Source: Helopsaltes ochotensis (taxonomy: Eukaryota; Chordata; Aves; Passeriformes; Locustellidae). From it: a stretch of 64,000 nt of DNA. The stretch spans positions 7,297 through 71,296 of the forward strand of contig VXBM01000238.1 of NCBI GenBank assembly GCA_013400155.1, in the 5' to 3' direction. Under the pieces are notes generated by a model. The model did no database searches, had not been told where the DNA came from, and saw only the letters and a program-made list of their open reading frames with translations. Both the position numbers and the translations under genes were made by a program. Within the stretch, counting starts at the first letter, position 1. Each line of letters starts with the position of its first letter. Shown piece by piece: positions 1-10,365 of this stretch.

Positions 1-3000
1 ACCCTCATTATTTTTAAAAGAAATGAAATTAGTAAAGTTAGTTATAGCCCTGTAAAAGATGGATGAAACTATAGTGTATATATAGAGATACTTTCAGGAT
101 GATATGTTTGAAAGTAAGGAAAAAACAAATAGAACAAATAGCTAACTAAAACACTGACCCCAATGCAATTAAAATTTATGATAGTTGAACACACATATCT
201 CCCACATTCACATAACAGAACCCAGTGTGTTAGGGCTAACACTACCCCACTGCTAGTAATCATCATCAGTAGAAATGCAGTACTGAACAACAATCAGTTG
301 CTGCCTTCTGCAAAAGGCTCCAATAGCTTTATATTAAAGAAACATTTTTATGCTTACCCAAAATATTTATGGGATTCTCTGCAGGTACTGAATTAGGAGA
401 AAAAGAGATTTAAATGACCCATGTCAGAACAAAGAATGACTATTTTATGAGTTTACCGCTCAGCTTATTACTTTGTGCTGGCATTTGCTTCACCACCTTG
501 AGAGTCTGAAGTAATTTAGTAGATTGTATACCATCAGTGCTTTAATTACAATGCTTCGCTGAGCAGTCACTTGTGCACTTGCTAAGAGTTTTCTGCTAAG
601 AAATTTTTCTGTCCACTACCATCAAGTCATAACTTGAGGACTTAATGACAGAGGTACATGTAGCCAAAAGCTACTCGTGTGGAAAGAATGACAACTACCA
701 CACCAAAAAACACTGCAATCAGATGCAAAAGTTAAATCTTAGGCACCAAACCAATCCACCAGCCTTCTGCTAAATGGCTCTGTTAGATCTCAGTTCTGCA
801 AAGATCCAGGTAACCTCTTACTGCAGTGCTGCTTTACCGAGGTGCTTGTAAGGATTGATTTACCTAATCTCAGGCCCTCCTATTTTCTCCACAAAGATAT
901 AACTCATCTATCATAATCCACAGTCCTCCATTTCCTTGCTATAAAAAGGAAAATTGGGTGTGAGAAACAAAAAGGGTCACTAAGAGAATCCTAGTTGATC
1001 ATTTCATTAAAAAAAATCTTCCTTATGAGAAGGAGCACTACAAACATTAATTAATAGCTTGCTATTAGCCTTAAAATGGGCTTAACTTGCCCTAATTTCC
1101 CAGACAGAGAGGCAGAGGTTGTTCATTTACTTGTTCAACATTACAGTCTAATTGTAACACAGGAACTTCCGACAACTTCTTCTGGTCCTTTATACATGGA
1201 AACAAAATCCAGTGTTTCCTCAGTCTATTTGGATGACAGTCCAGCTCATTTTGGAAACAGTTCAGGAAATTTTGTGGGATACTAAAAAGAAAATTTCTAT
1301 ATAACATGACTGTAGAAGGGGGAATACTTCTCTCATAAACAGTTGCATCTGTGTAATTAAGCTTGGAGGGGATGTTGTTTTCTGGTTCTTGTAATACAGT
1401 TAGCAGCAGCGGAAGGAAGCTTAAAACTTGTGAAGTAGGACAGAGGCTCATCCTTTACCATGGTATATACACTGAGAACACACATCACTCTCACTTTAAT
1501 CAATTAAATTTAGTTAAAGAGACTTAAACTAATTTATATTAGGGTATAGGACAGGGGGTCATCTGCCGGGAATACCTTGAAACAAGGATACAAGTGATCC
1601 CATGAGAAAAATGTTTCCAGCCAGAGGGCTGAAGCTTCTTTTGCTGGCATAAGGACAGTGCAGTGCATAGCTGCTCCGGTTCCAGAGTAACTGAAAACCA
1701 TCTGAAAGACCTTGAGGATTCTATCATTTTATGTGTTAAACCCTACAACATAAATGGTAGCAATTACATAATTTTCTACTCCAGATCAATTTGGATTCCT
1801 CCTATGTATATCAATACAATTTCCAGTTAAAAGTTTTTTCCTGCACATAAACTTATATGTATTTTAAATTTTTTCAGCTCTCTTCCAAACAGATCCTAAT
1901 CTCTCAGCTGGTTTATTTTTTTTTCTCAACACACATTAATGACAATGTTAATTTTCTTGTATTTAGCAAGATAGAATTTATTTAAAGAAATTAGATACCA
2001 AATGAAAGCAAAGATGAAAAAACCTGCATAAAAACATAGGAATTAGCACTATATGCATCAGAGTAGTCTATACACTTTCTTTCCAGCTGGTATTACTTTT
2101 TAGCCATTCACACAGTCTATGGTAAGTACTTTTAAGATTTTCTTTACTGATTAAGAATCCAAAGTATCAAAATAAAAAAATGTCTGTTAATAAACAGACG
2201 CTAAACATTTATATTAGCATTCACTTTTTCCTACATAATATCCAATTAAATGTTAAGGAAATTGCATATCAGAGAAACATCATTCTTACAAGAGTGAATT
2301 TCTCAAGTACAATAAAAAATTAATACCTTTGAGGTTCAAGAAGCAATAGCTATACCAAAATCCTAATATACTCCTGTATTAATAGGTCCTGACACATTTT
2401 CAGGTTTTTCTCTCTGAAAGTACACTTATAAGTATCTTTTCTCTGTTGACACTGAAGTTTTAAGCAACTCAGTCCTCCCTTATCACCCTCTCAAGTGTCC
2501 TGGAAGAATTGTTTCTGGTTCCAGAACATAAAAACTATAAGTGAAACCTTGGACCAAAATAGTTTTAGCCTCAGCCAGTTCTTTGCTCGGTTCATTGCAA
2601 ATTGCCAGAATAGTTCTACCAGGACAAAGGATGCTGATGAGCATTCGAGAAAGGAAAGGAGCATATGTTGCCAAGCAGTTGGTAAGTGTAGCAATTCTGG
2701 GAGAGGGATTTCAGTGTCACCAAGGCTGGTTCAGCTCCAGAGCATTCCTAAGAGATTTGCTAACACACTGGGAGGTAAGCTAGGGCTCCAGCCAAATGGT
2801 GAAATGTAAATCCTACCATCTGTACTAAGACAACCGTCTTTGGTTTTTAAGGCAAAGTCAGAAAAAATAAGCATGTATAACTTACTACCCTTTTGTAACT
2901 TCAAAGTGTCATTTATTTTAAAGATAAGTAATAATTAATGAAGAAAAACCAGAAGGAGACAACATTATTTTAAAATGTTTTTCTATAATGAACATTTGAA

Positions 3001-3779
3001 TAAAATTACTAATACGGAAATTCATGCATTTTTTCAAATTCAATTTTGAAAAAATAAAAATTGAAGTTTGACATGTATATACAAAATATGTTCATAAACA
3101 ATTTAAAAGCAGAGATATTTAGATAAGGTTCCTGGTTTATTTTAATGAATGTTTACAATCAAATTTTCTCATTGTAAATGCAACCACTTTATGAGGTCAA
3201 TAACCTAGAAACAAGCAAAATATTTTAATACTTACATCTACATTTTGATCTACAAATTAGATACGCAAATCATATGAATGCAAAAATACTGCAAAGCATT
3301 GTTGAATATTCCTGTGGCAATATCACTACAAACACATTTAATGTCTGGACCAATTCCAATATCTTATTGAAATACAAGGCAATATTTCATAGCTTTTAAA
3401 ATTAAAACAATGGGTCATTAACACAAGGTTCCTTCAGACTGTCTTTACAAAGATAATGATAATATCAGGAAAAGCCTGCAACTGTTATCTTGCTTTTCAG
3501 TGTATTCTAAAAACTCAGATTTATTAAGTAAGGCCATACACTTCATGCAGTCAATTCTCAGTGGTATTTCAGGAGAGATTTATCGAACCAGTAGATTGTT
3601 TCCTCTCAGATACCACTGAGACATGCTCGTGGAATTCTAAGATGTTTACAGTAAATTAGAAACTAATTAGTTCAACTGAAATGCCAGCACCTGCTCCTGC
3701 ATTATTTAAAAGAAGAAAGGGGGAAAAGAAAAAATCAACAGAAAAACATTTAGGTTTTCACAAATTGAGATAATACTTC
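1..3779. other. AT-rich noncoding stretch, nothing recognised
   Basis: No gene, RNA gene or repeat family is recognised here. Open frames are short and unlike any protein I know. A slightly more GC-rich patch at about 2460-2790 has a 104-codon open frame on the plus strand, but frames on both strands overlap there and no domain is visible. Confidence 0.6.
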
Positions 3780-4040
3780 AGGGCCTGGATTTCCCCAGGC
3801 CTATTTAATCATTTGAAAAGGTTGTCAGAATTATTGGGTTATGAAACTGAATCAATGCTGCTTAGATATTTTTCCTTCCTGCAGCTTTATAGTCATTATT
3901 GTATTAAGATTCTGGCAAACAAGGCAAACAATATTTATGGTTCCTGCCATAACATTAAAAATGCATACCCCATTCAGATTTTATGAATCTTGAATTGCAG
4001 CAGGAAATGAGCAGTTTAGATGGTAATTGACTTGTAAGGA

Positions 4041-7000
4041 TTAGAACAGTTCAGGTTTCCCCCTGTGCAAAGAGAAGGTTCATCTGAGGTCTTGCAGATA
4101 AATGATAATACCTTCAAAACATCACATCTGTCTTTACTAAAAGGTGCTTTTGTTCTGCAACTCTATATTGTGACAATAACAGTTAGTAAATCAGATAGAG
4201 CAGGCACAGCTAGCCATTTTGTGGTGGTAAAATGAGGGTGAAACACAAATCAAATATTAGATACATGTGGTATTTCATATCATGCATAACCAAATAACCT
4301 GCCAATCCTAATGAATTTGTAATTTAATCAGGAAAGTATAGTACCCAAGCAATTCTGGATGGGAATGTGTACCATCAGTGAGAGAATCAAAGTAATAAAA
4401 ATGCTCTGAGGAGAACTGTCTTTCACGTGGAGAACAGAAGGGGAAATTTTCACAGCACCAGAATTAAGAAGCTTTTCATATCAGAGAAAATTCCTCAAAT
4501 TACAGAACTTAGAAAGAAAAAATAGTATTTTCCCTTTTCATATCCTATTTTGGTTATAGCCATATTTCATTATTCCATTTCAATGAATAATTACCAAAGT
4601 ATAATCATCTTTTTATGCTATCAGTGTGCAAGAAGCAGAATTGTCTTCTTTTACTTCTTTTATATTCTACCTCAGTATAAAGGCACAGGAACCAAACAAA
4701 TACCCAGGTGGAGCTTGCTATCTCAAACAAAAGCTCAGACAGCAATAATATTCCATTTCATAAATTGCTTAAGACGTCTGTTAACAAATTAAATATTTTA
4801 CTTTTCCAGCAAAGTTCTCAGATCTTTTTTCTACCCTTTCTATACGTTTTTTCTCAGCCTACCCATATGTCCTCTTAAATTTTGTAGCGGCTCCAATTGC
4901 TTAATCTGACCTTCAATCAACTCACCAGATCTAATCTGCAACGTTGGTATGCTTAGCATTCCCCAAAAAGGAAGAAAACTGGTTTGTACATCTTGCTGGC
5001 TACAAATGCTGCTGTGCCTTCCCTTCAGAATTTGTCTTTTAAATCAGATATCAGATTATTACCTTTTTCATGGTAATTATTCTTTTAACAAAAAGAATAG
5101 AAATGAATTTGCGAAGCTCTTACGAAAAATCGTGTTATTACAATATTCTATTGGAACATGTTTTAAAATATGTTCATGATTGTGATTTAACTGAACAATT
5201 TCACACTCATTAGGTCCCATTTCCCCCATCAGTGAGCCTAATGGAAACCAACACCACGCAGTGTTATACTCTGTTCTCCCCACACAGTGTTGTGTTCCAT
5301 GGAAGCATCACAGCGGATGGAGAGTATAGATCCAGCTCACAGGAGGCCAGAACTATTCCCACAGCACCAGAGCTTAATGTCAAGTAGAATGATTCCATCA
5401 AAAAAGTATAAATATTTCCACATGACAGGAGTGGGAGTGAGTGGTGGAGGTAAAATTTTTCTATTTGTCAAGGAACAGAAACCTCAGATTTCAGTCATCA
5501 CATATCCTGTGAGTCTCATACACAAAGTCTAATACATGGGCAACCGGGACACCTCTTTACAGTGTACAAGTCTCTCTACATATATTATGTGACAAATTTG
5601 AAAGAGCTTGAACACCTGAGGGTTATGTATGTAATATGCTAACCTAACTTTCTCATGACTGCAAATAAAAGGTTGGGTTACAGGAATGTGGAAGCTTTCA
5701 AATAGGTGGGATTTTTTTCTCAGGGAAAAAAGGATCGCAATGAAAGAATGTTTTCCACTGGCTTTCGGTTTTGGAATGTGCTAGTGACTTTGGAATAATT
5801 TTACTTAAAAAATAAATAATCATAGGAAAAGAAGCACCAGGCATAGGTTAATAACATGGACCCTTAAGAAAAAAGCTTAAAGAGAAATACATGCTATCAT
5901 AGAATTATAGCAAATGTGACTTGAAACCGTGAGCAGAGACACAGGCTTTCATTTTTTCCTATTTTCATTTAAATTGAAATTTGCATAAAATTTTTGGAAA
6001 AACAAAATGAGGATATAAAGTAGACTCAGGCTTATCAAGTCATTCAAAAACATATTTTAGCTCAAACTGGAACTGAACCAAGTTCCAAGCATTATTTTGA
6101 AGACTTAGTTGAAATCTGCCATCCTCTCAGAGTCTTGCAGTTCAGAGGAATGAATTGACCAGGTGCTGACATCATTGCAGAGGAATCTCCAGCTCTGAGC
6201 CTGTCTGCATTGCTTGGCATCTCCCCGCCCTAATCCCTATCTATCACCACATGTATGGACAAAATCTTCAACAAAAGCAAGCATCTTCTCACTGTCCCTA
6301 CTGTTCTTTACATTCTGCAAACATTAGCAAAGAGATCAACTTGAGTACTTGCTGCTTCTAGTACTTCAAGTTGAGTATTTGAAGTACTACAAACAAGAAG
6401 GATCTTTGTGCTACCAACTCAACACAGGTGTCCACTGTAGGACACTAGAAAACAAAGGCAAGCCCTCTCCTTACCCAGTAGCCACATGTGTGTGTTCAGG
6501 GGGGAATCCAGTGGAGGGGACAGGCAGTACGGTCTGAGAAGTTTTGAATCCTGTTTCCCAGAGCTGTGGAGCTCTTCTTATTCCAAATGCAACATTATAC
6601 TGTATGTTTCTCCAGTTATACAAGACTGTATGTCACCGTTAAGGGCACTTCCAAGAGGCTATGATTCTCCATTTGTAACTCTTCCAATTTCTCAGCAGAG
6701 ATGAAGAAACCCTCCTTGGATGAAGCCTGAGCAGCATGCCTGACTGTACCACATGGTCCTTTTGAAACCAAAATATTGTAATTTCCATTATGAAAGCAAT
6801 TCTGGACTCATGGGCTGATTGAAAAAGTAGCTTTATTGGCTTGAATTCTAATGAAAATAGCACCAAAGGCCCTGGAATCAGACAGAGGAAAAAAGTTTGG
6901 TCTCTATTTCCTGAAACAGAAAGAGTTCTATTATTAATTAATCTCCCTAACTGTAGCAATCACAAATAATCCAGGTTTTTTGCTCATCACTTGACAAGTA

Positions 7001-8072
7001 AATTAGAAAACCTCATCATTGTTCACCAGCAGATGATAAATAATATAATGCAAGTTTATCTAGACATGTGTAAGTAGTTTGGGAATGAAGAGCAAATCTT
7101 TTAAAACAATACTTTCAATACTTGAGCAAGGCATTATTATGACAATATTTTATTTATTACTACTTAAAACATGACTAAGTTATTTTTTGTTTCACATTAA
7201 GTAACATGTACAAAATTTGCATAGCAATTTCAAGGCACTCTCTCTCAAAATCACATTGTTACGTTTTTAATGTGGGTGGATTAACTGTTCCTCCTCTAAG
7301 TATTGCTGGCTATTCTTTTTCCAGCTGAAGTCAATGCATTAGTCAGGCTATCACCACCATAAACAAATGTAATCTATTTCATCCATTGATTAAACCAGCA
7401 GAGCCTGAAGGAACATTTCACCATCCAGGAAACCAAATGGGTATTTATAACTTCCATTCATGCTTTTTTTGCATACAGATTGTGAAATCGCAGAGGCGCA
7501 TTTTGGTTTCTGACCTAATGTATTCAAATAGAGGGATCAGTCAGTTTTGCAAAAGAAGCAAAAATAATTTAAATAAATGTTTCAGTCTAACATTAAGTCT
7601 GCCAGTAATATGCAGTATATTTTAATTTAAACATTACACAAGTTCTATCTTGAAACTTGAAACACAACTGCTTTAAAGAACATTTTCCTTCAACTCCTGG
7701 ACCTCACTGCTGTCACTGATCCCCAGATGTCCAACCCTGTGAAAAGCAGCACATGATTTGCTCTGAGAGAGGGACTAACAAAAGATTAAACTGATTATAA
7801 TCCCCACCTGTGGATTTTAAGGAAGATAATTTAAATACACATATTTGCAGCACCTGTTTATTAAAACTGAATACTCTTGTACCTACTTATGGGCCATTTG
7901 CAAGTACAGCTTAACTCCACCTAATCATAATTTTCTGAATAAAAGATTTTGTCAGCACTTAGGGTCTTTGTTTCCCTCATTTCCAATTCCAGAGGTTTCA
8001 AGTAGTTCTGAGCCTAACTGGAATCACAAAGGATTGTAAAATAAATGATGAGTTTGGGTAGTTTGTTAGGCG
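4041..8072. other. AT-rich noncoding stretch, nothing recognised
   Basis: Single-copy-looking DNA with stop codons in all frames. I see no CR1 tail, LTR or RNA gene. The AT-rich stretch immediately before it (3780-4040) is treated among the findings as a possible conserved element. Confidence 0.55.
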
Positions 8073-8086
8073 TTTTTTGTTTGTTT

Positions 8087-8168
<82 letters not shown>

Positions 8169-8188
8169 CTTTTTTCTTTTTTTTTTTT
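8073..8188. repeat. Long poly-T tract with (TTTG)n leader
   Basis: The tract opens with three TTTG-like units and becomes about 100 bases of almost pure T (8088-8188). It is broken only by one ATA at about 8136-8138 and two single C bases near 8169 and 8176. The poly-lysine open frame seen on the minus strand is an artefact of it. CR1 elements do not end in poly-A, so the nearby CR1 does not explain this tract. It may be simple-repeat expansion or the remains of an A-tailed retrocopy on the minus strand. Length accuracy depends on the assembly. Confidence 0.95.
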
Positions 8189-8355
8189 GAGGAAACAAAG
8201 AGCTAATACAAAAAACTACTTTGCCTTCTCTAGAAAAGTTATCTCCACAGCTTGCTGACTGTGGCTAGGGGTCATGTTACTTAGGGGGAGTTCACAGGAA
8301 AGCTTGTACCCATTGATTCTTACCCTTCTATTTTGTAAGATTTGGCCTCTCTTAT

Positions 8356-8620
8356 AATCATAGAATTGTCTAAAAAAAAAGTCTAAGCTCATCAAGTCCA
8401 ACCCTTAATCCAGCACTGCTAAACCATGTCCCTCAGGGCCACATCCATAGGTTTTTTTAAAATTCCAGAGAGATTGATTCCACCCCTTCCCTGGGCATCC
8501 TGATTCAAAGCCTGGCCATACTTTCAGGGAAGAAATTCTTTTAAAAATCCAATGTAAACCTCCCCTGGCTATTTCCTCTTGTCCTGTCACTTGTTACCTG
8601 GGAGAAAAGACCAACCTTTG
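8356..8620 (-). mobile_element. CR1 LINE fragment, 3' end
   Basis: Read on the minus strand, this is the 3' tail of a chicken-repeat-1 (CR1) LINE. The terminal octamer remnant (AATCATAGAATT) is at 8356. It is followed by the phrases ATCAAGTCCAACC, CTAAACCATGTCCCT, CTTCCCTGGGCA, CCTCCCCTGG and TTTCCTCTTGTCCTGTC, all in the usual CR1 order. It is 5' truncated, as is typical, and has no coding capacity. An A-run insertion near 8371-8380 and several small changes show it is old. Confidence 0.85.
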
Positions 8621-8897
8621 GAAAAAATATAATAAAGTCCATTTTGAAGTGCAAAAATGACGAAAACAAGCAAATTATAAAAAGCACTTAGAAGATAAAA
8701 AAGCATCAGTCTTTGCTACATTGCACAGAGTAAAAGGCATAAGAGGGCCCTACATCTATTTACAATCCCCTGGAAAAATTTAAATGAATCTATATACTGC
8801 ATGTAATTATATAAAGAAATAATAAAGAAAGGATAGAAAAACCAAGATCGTCACGTAATGACACTTGGGAGAAAATGGGAAGTGGAAAGGCTGGACA
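8621..8897. other. Short spacer between two CR1 tails
   Basis: AT-rich DNA without recognisable content. It separates two independent CR1 3' ends that lie in the same orientation. Confidence 0.5.
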
Positions 8898-9097
8898 AAT
8901 CGCAGCATCAGGGCATGTCTGAAGTTGGCAAAAACCTCTGTAGTTTGTCAAGCCCAGTCTCCTGCTCCCAGCAGTCAGCCTGAGCTGTTTGCCCAGGATC
9001 ATGTCCAGACAATCCATCTCCAAGGACAGATACTCCACAACCTCTCTGGTCCTGTCACTACACACCCCTGAAAAGAATCTGTCTTCATGTTTTGGTA
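8898..9097 (-). mobile_element. CR1 LINE fragment, 3' end (second subfamily)
   Basis: On the minus strand this matches the CR1 3' UTR. It starts with a degraded terminal octamer (AATCGCAGCATCA). Then come TTTGCCCAGGATCATGTCCAGAC, with ACTCCACAACCTCTCTGG near 9030 and CTTCATGTT near the end. The order and spacing are those of the common avian CR1 tail. Wording differs from the copy at 8356-8620, so this looks like a separate insertion of another subfamily. No coding potential remains. Confidence 0.8.
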
Positions 9098-9690
9098 TAA
9101 CACGGATAGTAAAAGAACAGTTGGCAACCGGCTTTGAGATTGACGGCCAGGTTGGCCAATTAAATATGGGGATATACCTATGGGTCACACAGGCTTAAAA
9201 ATCAGGAGAATCCAGAGAAAATTCCTTTTCCTTCCTGCCTCAAGGGAGGTAAGGAGGCAGCCTAGCTCCCTCCCTGTGGGGGTGGGGCCGGGACTGGCCC
9301 AGCCTGCCCGGGTCTGGGCCTTTCACAGGAGGCCCACATGGCCTGGTGACTCCCAGGCCAGCGGGGGGAGAATATGTCCCCTTTCCCAGCCCAGATCAGA
9401 TTTCCAACAGCTGTTAAACATTCTATGCTGTGGGGACCGAGGCCCCCCCCCCCCCCCCCCCCACCTCGAGTGACTCCCAGAAGAGAGGAAAAGGAGGGGG
9501 AGAAGCCCAGCCCCTCCAAGGAGATTCCTCGGTGTGAGAGGCTGCCAGCTGGCACAGATCTTGTCACCACCGCAGGCCCTGGGCAACTCTTTTCTAACTT
9601 TTTTCCTTGCACAGATGAAACTTCCAAAGCCCTAACCCTTCTCTGAGTGAAAGAGACAGAGGGAACATAGAGAAGATACAGCATGAGATG
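9098..9690. mobile_element. GC-rich, CpG-bearing block, probable LTR sequence
   Basis: The base composition changes sharply from the AT-rich flanks. The block keeps about nine CpG dinucleotides and has G-rich runs (9277-9292) and a pure C20 run. High CpG content in otherwise CpG-poor intergenic bird DNA suggests a comparatively recent insertion. A TATA-like TTAAATATGGGG near 9160 precedes the GC-rich part. It abuts the ERVL-like segment that follows and may be the first half of the same LTR. I could not define ends or a target duplication. Open frames on both strands here (to 140 codons) have no recognisable domain and are probably by-products of composition. Confidence 0.45.
9443..9462 (+). 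repeat. Homopolymer C20
   Basis: Twenty consecutive C bases, flanked by GAGG on the left and ACCTCGAG on the right. On the minus strand this is a G20 run able to form a G-quadruplex. Such a run is also a common sequencing and assembly trouble spot, so its exact length is uncertain. Confidence 0.97.
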
Positions 9691-10365
9691 GAAGTTGGTG
9701 AGGAGAGAGTCAAACGACTAATTGGGAGGAGAGATTTCAGGAGTTGCCATTTTAGGCTGGACTTCACTATTGAGCCATGGTAACGAACTGTATATCTAGA
9801 TTTTCCCTTTAAATCATGGGAAAAATATGCATTTTGGGGAGATGACTAGTCAAATTTGTGGATTTCAGCAAAGGTATCTGTGATGGACTGAGTGAATATT
9901 GATTTAGTAGCTGTGATCCTATGATCCCATGACATGTTTAAACAGAGAGAGATAAGAAGCCCTCTGTGCCAGTGAAGACATCAGAAGACATCTCTTTTCC
10001 CTGAGATGAAGAATGCTTTGCCTTTGGAGTTGCTTATCTTTAAAAATGACACCCCAGTAGGCATGAGTTCATGACCCATTATGCAGCTGTGGGAAGGCTG
10101 CATCATATGAGAAGGACTTCACAGAAGCAGGTCTCCCGGGTGGCTGTTTTTGTGACAGAATCCACAAGAGAACTGTGCTAGGTTGTCAGTGGGCGAAATT
10201 CCATGGTAAATTAAGAGACACTCCTCTCCCCAAGAACTGATGAATGCTTAGTTTTTAAATGGTGAAACTGACTGAAAATCACAGGTTTTGTCTCTTTATG
10301 TTGTCATAAAGAGTGGGGGAGGAGGAAAAGTGTTTTGAAAGTCTCATTTTGATTCTCATTTCTTT
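9691..10365 (+). mobile_element. ERVL-like LTR fragment
   Basis: The segment has phrases I associate with avian ERVL long terminal repeats, in the expected order: GAAGCCCTCTGTGCC, ACACCCCAGTA, GACCCATTATGCAGCTGTGGGAAGGCTGCA (10073-10102), AAGGACTTCAC, AACTGATGAATG, ATAAAGAGTGGGGGAGGAGG and a TTTTGAAAGTCTCATTTTGATT end region. The orientation call follows those phrases. It carries no coding frame. Boundaries are approximate: sequence up to about 10505 may still belong to it, and I found no target duplication. The family call rests on remembered similarity, not a search. Confidence 0.5.

Noticed and set aside
2495..2809. 104-codon frame that ends near a GGTAAG donor-like site
   Set aside because: No known domain, weak acceptor context, and overlapping frames on the other strand.
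7998..8198. 66-codon poly-lysine frame, minus strand
   Set aside because: Translation of the poly-T tract only.
8790..9188. 132-codon minus-strand frame
   Set aside because: It crosses the CR1 3' UTR at 8898-9097, which is noncoding in CR1.
9262..9684. 140-codon minus-strand frame, with plus-strand frames alongside
   Set aside because: It spans the C20 run and the GC-rich LTR-like block. It contains a poly-glycine stretch that is purely the homopolymer in translation.
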